Origin: Candidatus Dadabacteria bacterium
GTDB lineage: Bacteria > Bdellovibrionota_C > UBA2361 > J135
Assembly (NCBI GenBank): GCA_003694225.1
Contig: RFKT01000124.1
Span: 1 to 8,512 of the forward strand
Length of the DNA stretch: 8,512 nucleotides
Reading direction: 5' to 3'
Shown here: piece by piece, positions 1 through 6,107 of the stretch
How the letters are laid out: every line of letters begins with the position of its first letter
Position numbering within the stretch: the stretch's first letter is position 1
Notes under the pieces: model-generated
The model's database searches: none
Told to the model about the DNA's origin: nothing
What the model saw: the letters and a program-made list of their open reading frames with translations, nothing else
Made by a program: the position numbers and the translations under genes

Positions 1-60
1 CCTGTCAAGAGAGCAATCTCTTGCAGCACTTTAATTGTCTGATTTTACAGATATTTTAGT

Positions 61-90
61 AGAGCCTGCCACAAATCGACCGAATATGGA
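61..90 (+). repeat. Diverged copy of the GGAGCCTGGCACC-type element
   Basis: AGAGCCTGCCACAAATCG and the bases after it, ending AATATGGA, align with the better preserved copy starting at 511 (GGAGCCTGGCACCAAAGCG, later AAATACGGA), with several substitutions and small gaps. This copy has lost the perfect internal hairpin seen at 519-533. It is read as an old, decayed family member. Confidence 0.45.
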
Positions 91-147
91 CCATTGACTG
101 ACAAGGGCATACAAATCCTTGAAGGGGCTATCCATTACTCGTCAAAA

Positions 148-184
148 GTAACCCCGTACCTTCTGGGAAGTAGCCCCGCACCTT
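148..184 (+). repeat. Paired short motif, A/T version then G/C version (copy 1)
   Basis: GTAACCCCGTACCTT (148-162), a 7-base spacer TCTGGGAA-like, then GTAGCCCCGCACCTT (170-184). The 37-base block recurs at 311-347 with a single mismatch (position 170 G, C at 333). The second motif also begins the larger repeat copy at 167-309, so the block straddles that repeat's left boundary. Confidence 0.85.
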
Positions 185-309
185 TTGGAATATGGAGCGC
201 AGGCATCTTCCCTGCACGGACTACCTTGGTGATTCATATTATGGGAGTATAGAATGGGATAGGCAGATTTCCCCGAAGTAGAGTAGCCCCGCACCTTTTC
301 TGAAGGAAA
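167..309 (+). repeat. Long direct repeat, copy 1 (about 143 bp)
   Basis: This block starts GAAGTAGCCCCGCACC and ends with a second GTAGCCCCGCACCTT (283-297) followed by TGAAGGAA. It matches 563-719 closely along its length. The copies differ by scattered substitutions and by 14 bases, because the second copy has a 15-base tandem duplication where this one has a single, slightly altered unit (241-256). It contains an inverted repeat, GCAGG (199-203) with CCTGC (211-215). The innermost pair is broken here by C at 210, whereas copy 2 has G. No protein-coding sense is seen. It resembles a short non-autonomous interspersed element bounded by the same motif on both sides. Confidence 0.85.
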
Positions 310-310
310 A

Positions 311-347
311 GTAACCCCGTACCTTCTGGGAACTAGCCCCGCACCTT
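311..347 (+). repeat. Paired short motif (copy 2)
   Basis: GTAACCCCGTACCTT (311-325) followed by CTAGCCCCGCACCTT (333-347), with the same spacer as the block at 148-184. It directly follows the first long repeat. The bases CTTTTC (295-300) and GAAAAG (306-311) just before it can form a 6-bp hairpin with loop TGAAG. After 347 the sequence diverges from the first block. Confidence 0.85.
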
Positions 348-510
348 CTCCTGACTTTCCGCCAAAGGGCAACAAACAGTGATAAAAGGCTATAAAAACA
401 GTTATGTAGATAGATCTGTATATACTAACAATACCATGGTGTCGGTTTTGGCAATAAGGTGGCGGTATTCTTAGGTTTGGCATTAACTCTTTTAGACTCA
501 ATGTCTTTAA

Positions 511-552
511 GGAGCCTGGCACCAAAGCGGTGCAAATACGGAGTTACGTTCT
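511..552 (+). repeat. GGAGCCTGGCACC element with a 5-bp hairpin
   Basis: The near-palindromic core GGAGCCTGGCACC (511-523) overlaps a perfect hairpin: GCACC (519-523), loop AAAGC, GGTGC (529-533). The downstream part, ACGGAGTTACGTTCT (538-552), recurs at 866-880 with one change. The core recurs in decayed form at 61-90. The two possible foldings of GGAGCCTGGCACC and GCACC/GGTGC exclude one another. Confidence 0.6.
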
Positions 553-562
553 TTACCTAACC

Positions 563-719
563 GAAGTAGCCCCGCACCTTTTGGAATATGGAGCGCAGGC
601 ATCTTGCCTGCACGAACTGCCTTTGTGATTCATATTATGGGAGTATAGATGATGGGAGTATAGATGGGACAAGCAGATCTCTCCGAAGTAGAGTAGCCCC
701 GCACCTTTTTTGAAGGAAG
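563..719 (+). repeat. Long direct repeat, copy 2 (about 157 bp)
   Basis: Second copy of the block at 167-309, offset by 396 bases at its left end. It starts GAAGTAGCCCCGCACC and closes with GTAGCCCCGCACCTT at 693-707. Its central hairpin is intact: GCAGGC (595-600), loop ATCTT, GCCTGC (606-611). It is 14 bases longer than copy 1 because of the tandem duplication at 637-666. The A/T-type motif expected 28 bases after the right-hand G/C motif, as in copy 1, survives only as a degenerate GGCAACCCCCTGTA near 721. Confidence 0.85.
637..666 (+). repeat. Perfect 15-base tandem duplication
   Basis: ATGGGAGTATAGATG at 637-651 is repeated exactly at 652-666. The other long-repeat copy has one unit with one extra A (241-256). 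This fits recent slippage or unequal exchange in copy 2. Confidence 0.9.
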
Positions 720-747
720 AGGCAACCCCCTGTATTTGCAAGAGAAA

Positions 748-762
748 GTTACCCTGTACCGT
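748..762 (+). repeat. Diverged A/T-type short motif
   Basis: GTTACCCTGTACCGT differs from GTAACCCCGTACC at two places, motif positions 3 and 8. Both are unpaired (bulge and loop) in the hairpin proposed for this motif. The A4 and T10 pair is kept. It lies between the degenerate copy near 721 and the intact copy at 815. Confidence 0.5.
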
Positions 763-814
763 TTTGACTGAACTATTCCTTCCATTTGTAGAAGGAAAAA
801 AAGTGGGAAAAAAA

Positions 815-829
815 GTAACCCCGTACCAT
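815..829 (+). repeat. A/T-type short motif nearest the PBP gene
   Basis: GTAACCCCGTACCAT is preceded by a run of seven A. Read leftward, as a transcript leaving the PBP gene would be, it becomes GGTACGGGGTTAC followed by seven T. That is a short imperfect stem plus a T-run, only weakly terminator-like. A separate inverted repeat upstream (TTCCTTC 776-782, GAAGGAA 791-797) has no T-run on the correct side for either direction. Confidence 0.6.
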
Positions 830-854
830 TATGCAGATGAATACAGCGAGGAGT

Positions 855-880
855 GTCGGCACAAAACGGAGTTGCGTTCT
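855..880 (+). repeat. Partial copy of the GGCACC/ACGGAGTT element
   Basis: GTCGGCACAAAACGGAGTTG and the bases after it match the copy at 516-552 at both ends, but without the middle hairpin half: GGCAC is followed directly by AAAACGGAGTT. The shared part ACGGAGTTGCGTTCT (866-880) differs by one base from 538-552. It ends 20 bases before the PBP stop codon. Confidence 0.5.
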
Positions 881-900
881 GAGTGGACAATACGAGTGAC

Positions 901-3273
901 TTACCGGGGTTGGTTTTTCCTTCCAAAAAGTACGTCCCAAAGCCCTCTCTTTCTCTTCTTTTTTGCCTTAAATGGATCGCGAGCTTTGTATTGTGTCGCC
1001 GATCGTTCCCTATTTCCGCCTCTTCTACAGATAAGATCCGGTTCTGTTCCCTTAACAAAAACCTCCTTTGCTACAACCTTGCTTGGGCAGTCGGGAGCCG
1101 CAATTGCCCCTGTCTCATAGTCTATGTCTAAGAACACCACTCCTTGTGGAGGAATAAAATCTTCCTTTTCCACATAAGGTTCAATGCATTTCATATACCT
1201 CGCCCATATTGGCGCTGCAGCTGATCCGCCTGTAAGCCCAGTTGGGGAATTATCATCGTAGCCTACCCATACCCCAGTCACAAGCGAAGGAGTAAACCCA
1301 ACGAACCATGCGTCTCTTGCCTTATCCGATGTGCCGGTTTTGCCTGCCGCAGGCCCTTTGTATCCAAGTCTCCTTATAACCTTGCCTGTCCCTCTTTCAA
1401 CAACACCTCTCATAAGATCGGTCATCACATATACCGGCTCTTCATTTGAAATCTCTACCGAATAAAACGGGTTCTTTAATATAATATCCTTTCCATCTGC
1501 TACTGATATATAAAACCTTGGAGGTACATAACTGCCACCATTTGCAAAGGCCCCATAAGATGCCGTAAGTTCAAGAACGGAAGTGTCGATAGCGCCCAGT
1601 GCAATGGCAGGCACAGGAGGAATATAGCGGGATACGCGAAATTTTCTAAGAGTATTTACAATCGCTTTAATGCCGACTCTTTGAGCCACATATACTGCAG
1701 GAACATTTAGCGAGTTTTCAAATGCGTACCGTAGGGTTACATCTCCATAAAACTTTCGGGCGTAGTTTTGGGGTTTCCAAACTTTGTGCCCTGCGAGGGT
1801 TATAGTGATCGGTTTGTCCGGAAGTATGCTTATAGGCGTTGCTACTTTATAGTCATTAAGCCGCCAGTCTATAGCTGTGAGATATATAAAAGGCTTAACG
1901 GCTGATCCTATCTGGCGTTTGGCTTGAAAAGCGTGGTCGTATTGGTTTTTAAGGTAATCCCTGCCGCCTACATATGCGCGAATTTTTCCTGTTCCGCTCT
2001 CTATTGAGACTAAAGCAGCTTGAAGTTCTTTTTCCCTGTTAATTCTTCTAGGATGTTTCTTTAGAGCACTAAGAGAAGTTTTTACAGCCTTTTGGGCGCA
2101 GATCTGATATGGAAGCAGTATGCCCGTGTAAATAGCTGCTCCCGCTGAAATTAAAGCGTCAACCCTAAGATTCTTCTTAATTTCCTGTTTGAGCGCCGCC
2201 ACAAAATAAGGAGCCTTGTTCGTCTGAGGGGAGATGGGGTTTACTTTTATTCCTTCTGCCAAAGCTCTCATTAATTCATAGTCATTAATGTATCCCTGTT
2301 GTCTCATAACCCTTAAAACCAAGTCTCTTCTTTTCCTTGCTCGGTTTGGATGTTTTCTAGGGGAAAAATAAGAAGGGGCTTTGATCAAGCCGGCTAAAAG
2401 AGCGGCTTCTCCAAGGGTTATCTCAGAGACATTTCGGCCAAAAAATTCCTTTGCAGCCTCCCCTACACCGTGTATCTCCTTTGCTCCCGATTGGCCCAGA
2501 TATACTTCGTTAAGATACATCTCGAGGATCTTCTCTTTGCTGCTTCTAAATTCAAGGCTTAGCGCCGCTAAGGCCTCTAATATCTTTCGAGAAAAGGTTC
2601 TTTTGGGAGAAAAGAAGATGTTCTTTGCGAGCTGTTGTGTTATGGTGCTCCCTCCTTGCACCACCTTTCCAGCTCGGATATTAACCCAGATGGCTCGAAG
2701 TAAGCTGAGTGCATCCAAACCAAAGTGCGAAAAAAAACGCCTATCTTCAATCGCAACAACAGCATCCTTTAGGTATTTTGGAATAGAATCTAAAGGGGTA
2801 AATCTTCTTGCTTCAGTTGATGATTCATCTAAGGAGGCTACAACCTCTGGCTCTAGAAAAGCTACATTTGTTTCGGGATCTGAAAGGTTATAAATCCGCT
2901 TTTTTCTGTAATCGTAAATAATGTGCTGAGAATGCCTTTTGATGTTGAAGGCATCACGCCATGACTTGGTAATAAACTCTATATATCCATCTCCTACAGT
3001 GTACTGACCAGGTTTTTCAACTTTGCCTGAGACTCGATTGTAGTTTCTTCTACGTAGTTCGTCTTTCAAAACTGTCTGTGTTATCTGAGTGTTGGAAGTA
3101 AGCTTTAGTGAATCGCTAAGAATGCCTTGAAGATGAATCTCATCAGTTCCGTTAAGCCTTTTTGCTACCTTGTTGTCTATGTAAGCCAAAAGAATAGCAG
3201 AAGTTACAATCAGCAAAGCCAAGAGGTAAAAGAAAATTCGGTATCTTGAGATTTTTTGAGCCCTAGCTTTCAT
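901..3273 (-). CDS. Bifunctional class A penicillin-binding protein, PBP1B-like
   Basis: Polymerises lipid II into glycan strands and cross-links the peptides at the outer face of the inner membrane. In the 790 residues: a short basic N-terminus and one transmembrane anchor (about 12-32); a UB2H-like region (about 50-130, with the KPGQYTV stretch) typical of PBP1B; a GT51 glycosyltransferase domain with E176 in EDRRFFSHFG, GGSTITQQLAKN (207-218) and NEVYLGQSG (255-263, also PBP1B-like); and a transpeptidase domain with S457 in SAVK, SLN (521-523) and KTGT (645-648). All catalytic motifs are intact. C729 and C749 lie in the usual C-terminal CP...GTEP...C pattern, and a strongly basic tail follows (about 768-790). 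The start is the ATG whose complement is at 3271-3273; no strong ribosome site is visible. It is transcribed divergently from yebC. The domain set resembles MrcB, but orthology is not proven, so no symbol is given; many databases would call it a PBP1A-family protein. Confidence 0.95.
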   Translation of the reverse strand: MKARAQKISRYRIFFYLLALLIVTSAILLAYIDNKVAKRLNGTDEIHLQGILSDSLKLTSNTQITQTVLKDELRRRNYNRVSGKVEKPGQYTVGDGYIEFITKSWRDAFNIKRHSQHIIYDYRKKRIYNLSDPETNVAFLEPEVVASLDESSTEARRFTPLDSIPKYLKDAVVAIEDRRFFSHFGLDALSLLRAIWVNIRAGKVVQGGSTITQQLAKNIFFSPKRTFSRKILEALAALSLEFRSSKEKILEMYLNEVYLGQSGAKEIHGVGEAAKEFFGRNVSEITLGEAALLAGLIKAPSYFSPRKHPNRARKRRDLVLRVMRQQGYINDYELMRALAEGIKVNPISPQTNKAPYFVAALKQEIKKNLRVDALISAGAAIYTGILLPYQICAQKAVKTSLSALKKHPRRINREKELQAALVSIESGTGKIRAYVGGRDYLKNQYDHAFQAKRQIGSAVKPFIYLTAIDWRLNDYKVATPISILPDKPITITLAGHKVWKPQNYARKFYGDVTLRYAFENSLNVPAVYVAQRVGIKAIVNTLRKFRVSRYIPPVPAIALGAIDTSVLELTASYGAFANGGSYVPPRFYISVADGKDIILKNPFYSVEISNEEPVYVMTDLMRGVVERGTGKVIRRLGYKGPAAGKTGTSDKARDAWFVGFTPSLVTGVWVGYDDNSPTGLTGGSAAAPIWARYMKCIEPYVEKEDFIPPQGVVFLDIDYETGAIAAPDCPSKVVAKEVFVKGTEPDLICRRGGNRERSATQYKARDPFKAKKKRKRGLWDVLFGRKNQPR

Positions 3274-3421
3274 TCATTAAACCAATTTCTAGAAGTTTCT
3301 ACTAACTATAACGCCTCAGCAATTGAGAGAAAAGAAGGTGTAGGGAGGAAATAAATCTACGGCATTTGTCAATCTGCTCCAGGCTGACTATTGTCAGGTG
3401 GCGGCACATACATTACTATCC

Positions 3422-3450
3422 AAGCTGAAGGGAAGAGCTTACTTTTTTTT
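3422..3450 (+). terminator. Weak hairpin followed by T8
   Basis: AAGCT (3422-3426) pairs with AGCTT (3436-3440) across a 9-base loop, and ACTTTTTTTT follows. The stem is short and not G+C-rich, so any termination would be weak. It points rightward although no rightward gene lies upstream, so it could end a small unannotated transcript or be coincidental. On the other strand the A8 tract could act as upstream promoter DNA for the PBP gene. Confidence 0.25.
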
Positions 3451-3461
3451 CGCTGCATCAA

Positions 3462-3547
3462 TTGAAAAGTGGATAACTAATAGTTCTTATTGCTAAAATT
3501 GGCTCATGAGGCTTTGCAATATATGGAGCATTGGATTATTTTATTAT
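3462..3547 (+). promoter_or_regulatory. Candidate promoters for the yebC-ruvAB operon
   Basis: Two sigma-70-like candidates: TTGAAA (3462-3467), 17 bases, TCTTAT (3485-3490); and TTGCAA (3514-3519), 17 bases, TATTTT (3537-3542). Each is an imperfect match. A+T-rich sequence and the lack of any upstream rightward gene support a promoter somewhere in this stretch, but the choice between the two is not firm. Confidence 0.35.
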
Positions 3548-3598
3548 AGAAGGAAGGGGCGGTATTCCCAGACCTAAGATTACTCGGAGAAGGGCTAA

Positions 3599-4333
3599 AT
3601 GGCAGGACATTCAAAGTGGGCTAAGATAAAGAGAAAAAAGGCGGCTAACGATGCTAAGAAAGGCAAGCTCTTTACAAAGCTTTTAAGGGAGATTCAGGTT
3701 GCTGCAAGGCTTGGAGGAGAGCAGGTAGACGCTAACCCGAGGCTAAAAACGGCGATCTCAGCAGCAAAATCTATGGGAGTGCCTTCAGACAATATTAACA
3801 AAGCAATTAAAAGAGGCACAGGGGATCAAGAGGGGGTTGAATATGAGGAGGTTACCTACGAAGGCTATGGTCCGGGAGGAGTGGCTGTGCTGGTGAAAGC
3901 GCTGACTGAAAATAAAAACCGCACAGTTGCTGATATCAGGCATGCATTTACAAAGTGTAATGGTTCTCTTGCCTCCACCAATTCGGTGGCGTATCTCTTT
4001 AAGAAGCGTGGAATAGTTACCATTAAGAAGGATCTTATAGAGGAAGATAAGCTCTACGATATTGCATTGGATGCTGGAGCAGAAGATATTTCAGACGAAG
4101 GAGACACATGGGAGGTTTCTGCGGATCCCTCTGTGCTTGGAAAGGTAGAGAGAGCTTTATCTGAAGTTTGCGGAGAGGTCATGGCAGAAGTGAGCTTTAT
4201 TCCTGATACGACAGTCGAAGTTACCGGCAATGATGCAAGGAATATGGAAAAGCTTTTAGAGCTTTTGGATGACTTGGATGACGTGCAGGACGTATACTCA
4301 AATTGCGAATTGAAGCTATCGGAGGAGAGATAA
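3599..4333 (+). CDS. yebC: YebC/PmpR/TACO1-family protein
   Basis: Cytoplasmic YebC-family protein. The family was first described as DNA-binding regulators; more recent work on bacterial members and mitochondrial TACO1 points to a role in translation at difficult stretches such as proline runs. The 244-residue length is usual. Family signatures are the N-terminal MAGHSKWAKIKRKKAANDAK, then GKLFTKLLREI (22-32), ANPRL (45-49), YEGYGPGGVAV (87-97) and NKNRTVADIRHAF (105-117), plus an acidic C-terminal region (about 225-235). The ATG is fixed by that N-terminus and by GGAGAAGGG (3586-3594) just upstream. It is the first gene of a rightward cluster, with ruvA starting four bases after its stop. 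The yebC-ruv linkage is common in bacteria and its functional meaning is unclear. Confidence 0.96.
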   Translation: MAGHSKWAKIKRKKAANDAKKGKLFTKLLREIQVAARLGGEQVDANPRLKTAISAAKSMGVPSDNINKAIKRGTGDQEGVEYEEVTYEGYGPGGVAVLVKALTENKNRTVADIRHAFTKCNGSLASTNSVAYLFKKRGIVTIKKDLIEEDKLYDIALDAGAEDISDEGDTWEVSADPSVLGKVERALSEVCGEVMAEVSFIPDTTVEVTGNDARNMEKLLELLDDLDDVQDVYSNCELKLSEER

Positions 4334-4337
4334 GGCA

Positions 4338-4931
4338 GTGATATCCCGTTTGACAGGGATTGTAGTTGAAAAGGACAACAATAGAGTTGTCTTGGATGTT
4401 AATGGAGTAGGATATGAAGTGTTTTGTTCCTTAAATACTATTGCTGCGCTTCAATGCGGCGAAGAAGCGACTTTAGTTATACATACTGAGGTAAGAGAAG
4501 ATAGCATTACGTTATTTGGTTTTGCGGACAAGCTTGAGAAGCAGACCTTTCTTTTGCTTAAGACAGTAAAGGGAGTTGGGGCGAGGAGCGCATCCGATAT
4601 TATTTCGAGGATAGATAAGCTAGATCTCTTAAGAATTATCGGTTCTGGAGACACTCTTCGATTGAGATCTGTAAAGGGGATAGGGAGGAAAATAGCTGAG
4701 CGGATAGTGGTGGAGCTAAAGGAAAAGGTGAGCGATTACGCTATGGGATATGCGGGTTTAAGCGCTGATGTTACTGCAGAGGGGGCTTTTGGGGATGCGC
4801 TGGAAGCCTTGCGCTCCCTTGGTTTTAGCCAAAGTGTTGCGGAAGCGGCGCTGCAAAAGGTGAAAAATAATGTAGATATAACCGGAATGGATGCTGGCAA
4901 AATTGTGCAGGAAGCATTACAGTATGTGTGA
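4338..4931 (+). CDS. ruvA: Holliday junction branch-migration protein RuvA
   Basis: RuvA tetramers bind four-way DNA junctions and load RuvB rings for branch migration in recombinational repair. The 197-residue length is normal. Domain I is the N-terminal OB fold (MISRLTG; VNGVGYEV at 21-28; EVREDSITLFGF at 51-62). Domain II has two helix-hairpin-helix motifs, VKGVG (77-81) and VKGIGRKIAERI (112-123). After a linker, domain III (about 150-197, DALEALRSLGFS) is the RuvB-contacting part. The start is GTG at 4338; the ribosome site GGAGGAGAG (4321-4329) lies inside the end of yebC, eight bases upstream, which suggests translational coupling. There is no room for ruvC before it. Confidence 0.97.
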   Translation: MISRLTGIVVEKDNNRVVLDVNGVGYEVFCSLNTIAALQCGEEATLVIHTEVREDSITLFGFADKLEKQTFLLLKTVKGVGARSASDIISRIDKLDLLRIIGSGDTLRLRSVKGIGRKIAERIVVELKEKVSDYAMGYAGLSADVTAEGAFGDALEALRSLGFSQSVAEAALQKVKNNVDITGMDAGKIVQEALQYV

Positions 4932-5007
4932 TATTGTGAAATGACGCATATTTGATTTGCGATTTTAAGAGCTGTTAGTTTGGAAGTGAAAATCAGGAGT
5001 TAAGCCA

Positions 5008-6096
5008 GTGCAGTCTGATATTCCCAATAAAAGAATTATTCCTTCAGGAGATAGCCAAAGCGAGGAGTGGCTTGGGATTAGAGCGAAAGAAGAAACGGAG
5101 GAAGATTTGGAAGGGAGGGGGTCATTATCTAGCTTGAGACCCCATACGTTTCAGGAATATATCGGCCAAGAGAAGGTTAAGGAAAACCTGTTAATAGCCT
5201 GCCGTGCTGCTGCTTCTAGGGGAGAGCCTTTGGACCATCTTTTGTTTCACGGACCTCCCGGTTTGGGGAAGACATCGCTTTCTCGCATTATTGCTTCTGA
5301 AATTGGGGTTGGATTTAAGGCGACTTCAGGTCCTATTATTGAAAAGCCGGGAGATTTGGCGGCTATCTTAACATCTCTTAATCACCGGGATATCCTTTTT
5401 ATAGATGAAATACACAGGCTTCCCCGTGCTGTTGAGGAGGTGCTTTATCCTGCGATGGAAGACTTTCACATTGATATTATGATAGGGAGCGGTCCCGGCG
5501 CTCGAACAATACAGGTAGATATAAGGCCTTTTACCTTAATAGGCGCTACGACTCGTACCGGGCTTTTAACTTCTCCTTTGCGGGACCGGTTCGGAATGGT
5601 TATGAGGCTTAACTTTTATTCTCCAAAGGAGATTGAAGCCATTGTACTTCGGTCTGCGGGCATCATGGGGGTAGTGATAGAGGATGATGCTGCTTTAGAG
5701 ATTGCTACAAGATCGCGCGGCACTCCTAGGATAGCGAATAGGCTTTTAAGGCGAGTACGCGATTTTGCCGAGCAGAAAGGGGATGGAAAGATTAACTTGC
5801 ATATTACTAGAGAGGCGCTTGCGTTACTGGATATAGATGAAGCAGGGCTTGATGGGATGGATCGGCTTATTCTTGAGACTATTATTACCAAGTTTAACGG
5901 AGGACCTGTCGGGGTTGAAGCGATAGCAGCAAGCATAGGGGAGGAAAAGGATACGATTGAGGAGGTATATGAGCCATTTTTGCTACAGGAAGGCCTTTTA
6001 GTGAGGACTCGCCGTGGAAGAGAGGCAACTGAGGCTGCGTATAAGCATTTGGGAATCAAGTATACCCCTCCCCAAACAACACTGCCTTTGAGGTAG
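5008..6096 (+). CDS. ruvB: Holliday junction helicase motor RuvB
   Basis: AAA+ ATPase that forms hexameric rings on either side of a RuvA-bound Holliday junction and pumps DNA through it. The 362 residues include Walker [10 protein letters not shown] (82-90), Walker [10 protein letters not shown] (130-138), the sensor 1 and arginine-finger stretch [18 protein letters not shown] (179-196), sensor 2 [15 protein letters not shown] (238-252), and a C-terminal winged-helix DNA-binding domain (about 270-345, with [10 protein letters not shown] and [12 protein letters not shown]). The GTG start at 5008 is preceded by AGGAG (4995-4999). The protein has an acidic N-terminal extension: the conserved LRP..F.EYIGQ begins near residue 43, about 20 later than in E. 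coli RuvB. No in-frame start closer to residue 43 with a better ribosome site is evident. A 76-base gap separates it from ruvA, with no clear promoter or terminator. Confidence 0.97.
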   Translation: MQSDIPNKRIIPSGDSQSEEWLGIRAKEETEEDLEGRGSLSSLRPHTFQEYIGQEKVKENLLIACRAAASRGEPLDHLLFHGPPGLGKTSLSRIIASEIGVGFKATSGPIIEKPGDLAAILTSLNHRDILFIDEIHRLPRAVEEVLYPAMEDFHIDIMIGSGPGARTIQVDIRPFTLIGATTRTGLLTSPLRDRFGMVMRLNFYSPKEIEAIVLRSAGIMGVVIEDDAALEIATRSRGTPRIANRLLRRVRDFAEQKGDGKINLHITREALALLDIDEAGLDGMDRLILETIITKFNGGPVGVEAIAASIGEEKDTIEEVYEPFLLQEGLLVRTRRGREATEAAYKHLGIKYTPPQTTLPLR

Positions 6097-6107
6097 CAGG
6101 AGGAATC

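Larger units (their letters stand above)
1..900. other. Gene-free, repeat-rich region downstream of the PBP gene
   Basis: About 900 bases with no convincing gene. Open frames here, mostly on the minus strand, simply translate the repeats (recurrent K-V-R-G-Y strings) and show no family resemblance. The region contains nine copies of a 15-base motif, two copies of a repeat of about 150 bp, a 15-base tandem duplication, and three diverged copies of an element with a GGAGCCTGGCACC-like core. Positions 1-60 and roughly 350-510 look like unique A+T-rich filler. No clear intrinsic terminator for the leftward PBP gene ending at 901 is visible, although the A-rich flanks of some motifs would read as T-runs in that direction. 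It may be a graveyard of REP-like or small mobile elements; that is inference, since no transposase is present. Confidence 0.75.
3274..3598. other. Divergent intergenic region between the PBP gene and yebC
   Basis: This 325-base spacer must hold the promoters for both neighbours. Visible elements are a CTGAC/GTCAG 5-bp hairpin (3384-3397), a hairpin followed by T8 (3422-3450), plus-strand promoter candidates (3462-3547) and the yebC ribosome site. For the leftward gene, ACTATA at 3305-3310 reads TATAGT on the minus strand and could be a -10 box about 30 bases before the start codon, but I see no good -35 partner. A perfect minus-strand TTGACA (complement at 3367-3372) has no acceptable -10 at 16-18 bases. 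Confidence 0.6.

Noticed and set aside
31..135. Minus-strand frame of about 34 codons starting with MDSPF
   Set aside because: Too short, no ribosome site, and it partly overlaps a decayed repeat.
776..797. TTCCTTC/GAAGGAA hairpin as a terminator of the PBP gene
   Set aside because: In the leftward direction the T-run lies before the stem rather than after it; rightward the stem is followed by A.
148..829. CRISPR array
   Set aside because: Motifs are only 13-15 bases, spacing is irregular (7 to over 200 bases), the intervening sequences are themselves repeated, and no cas gene is present.
142..1058. Minus-strand open frames of about 127 and 142 codons
   Set aside because: They translate the direct repeats (recurrent KVRGY-type strings), have no family resemblance or good ribosome site, and one runs into the end of the PBP gene in another frame.
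2381..2893. Plus-strand open frame inside the PBP gene
   Set aside because: It is antisense to the conserved glycosyltransferase domain and is best explained as a shadow of that coding sequence.
3506..3577. 23-codon plus-strand frame ahead of yebC as a leader peptide
   Set aside because: No ribosome site, and no codon bias or attenuator structure after it.
4932..5007. Internal promoter between ruvA and ruvB
   Set aside because: The best pairs (for example TTGATT at 4952 with sequence near 4975) match consensus poorly; read-through from yebC-ruvA is simpler.
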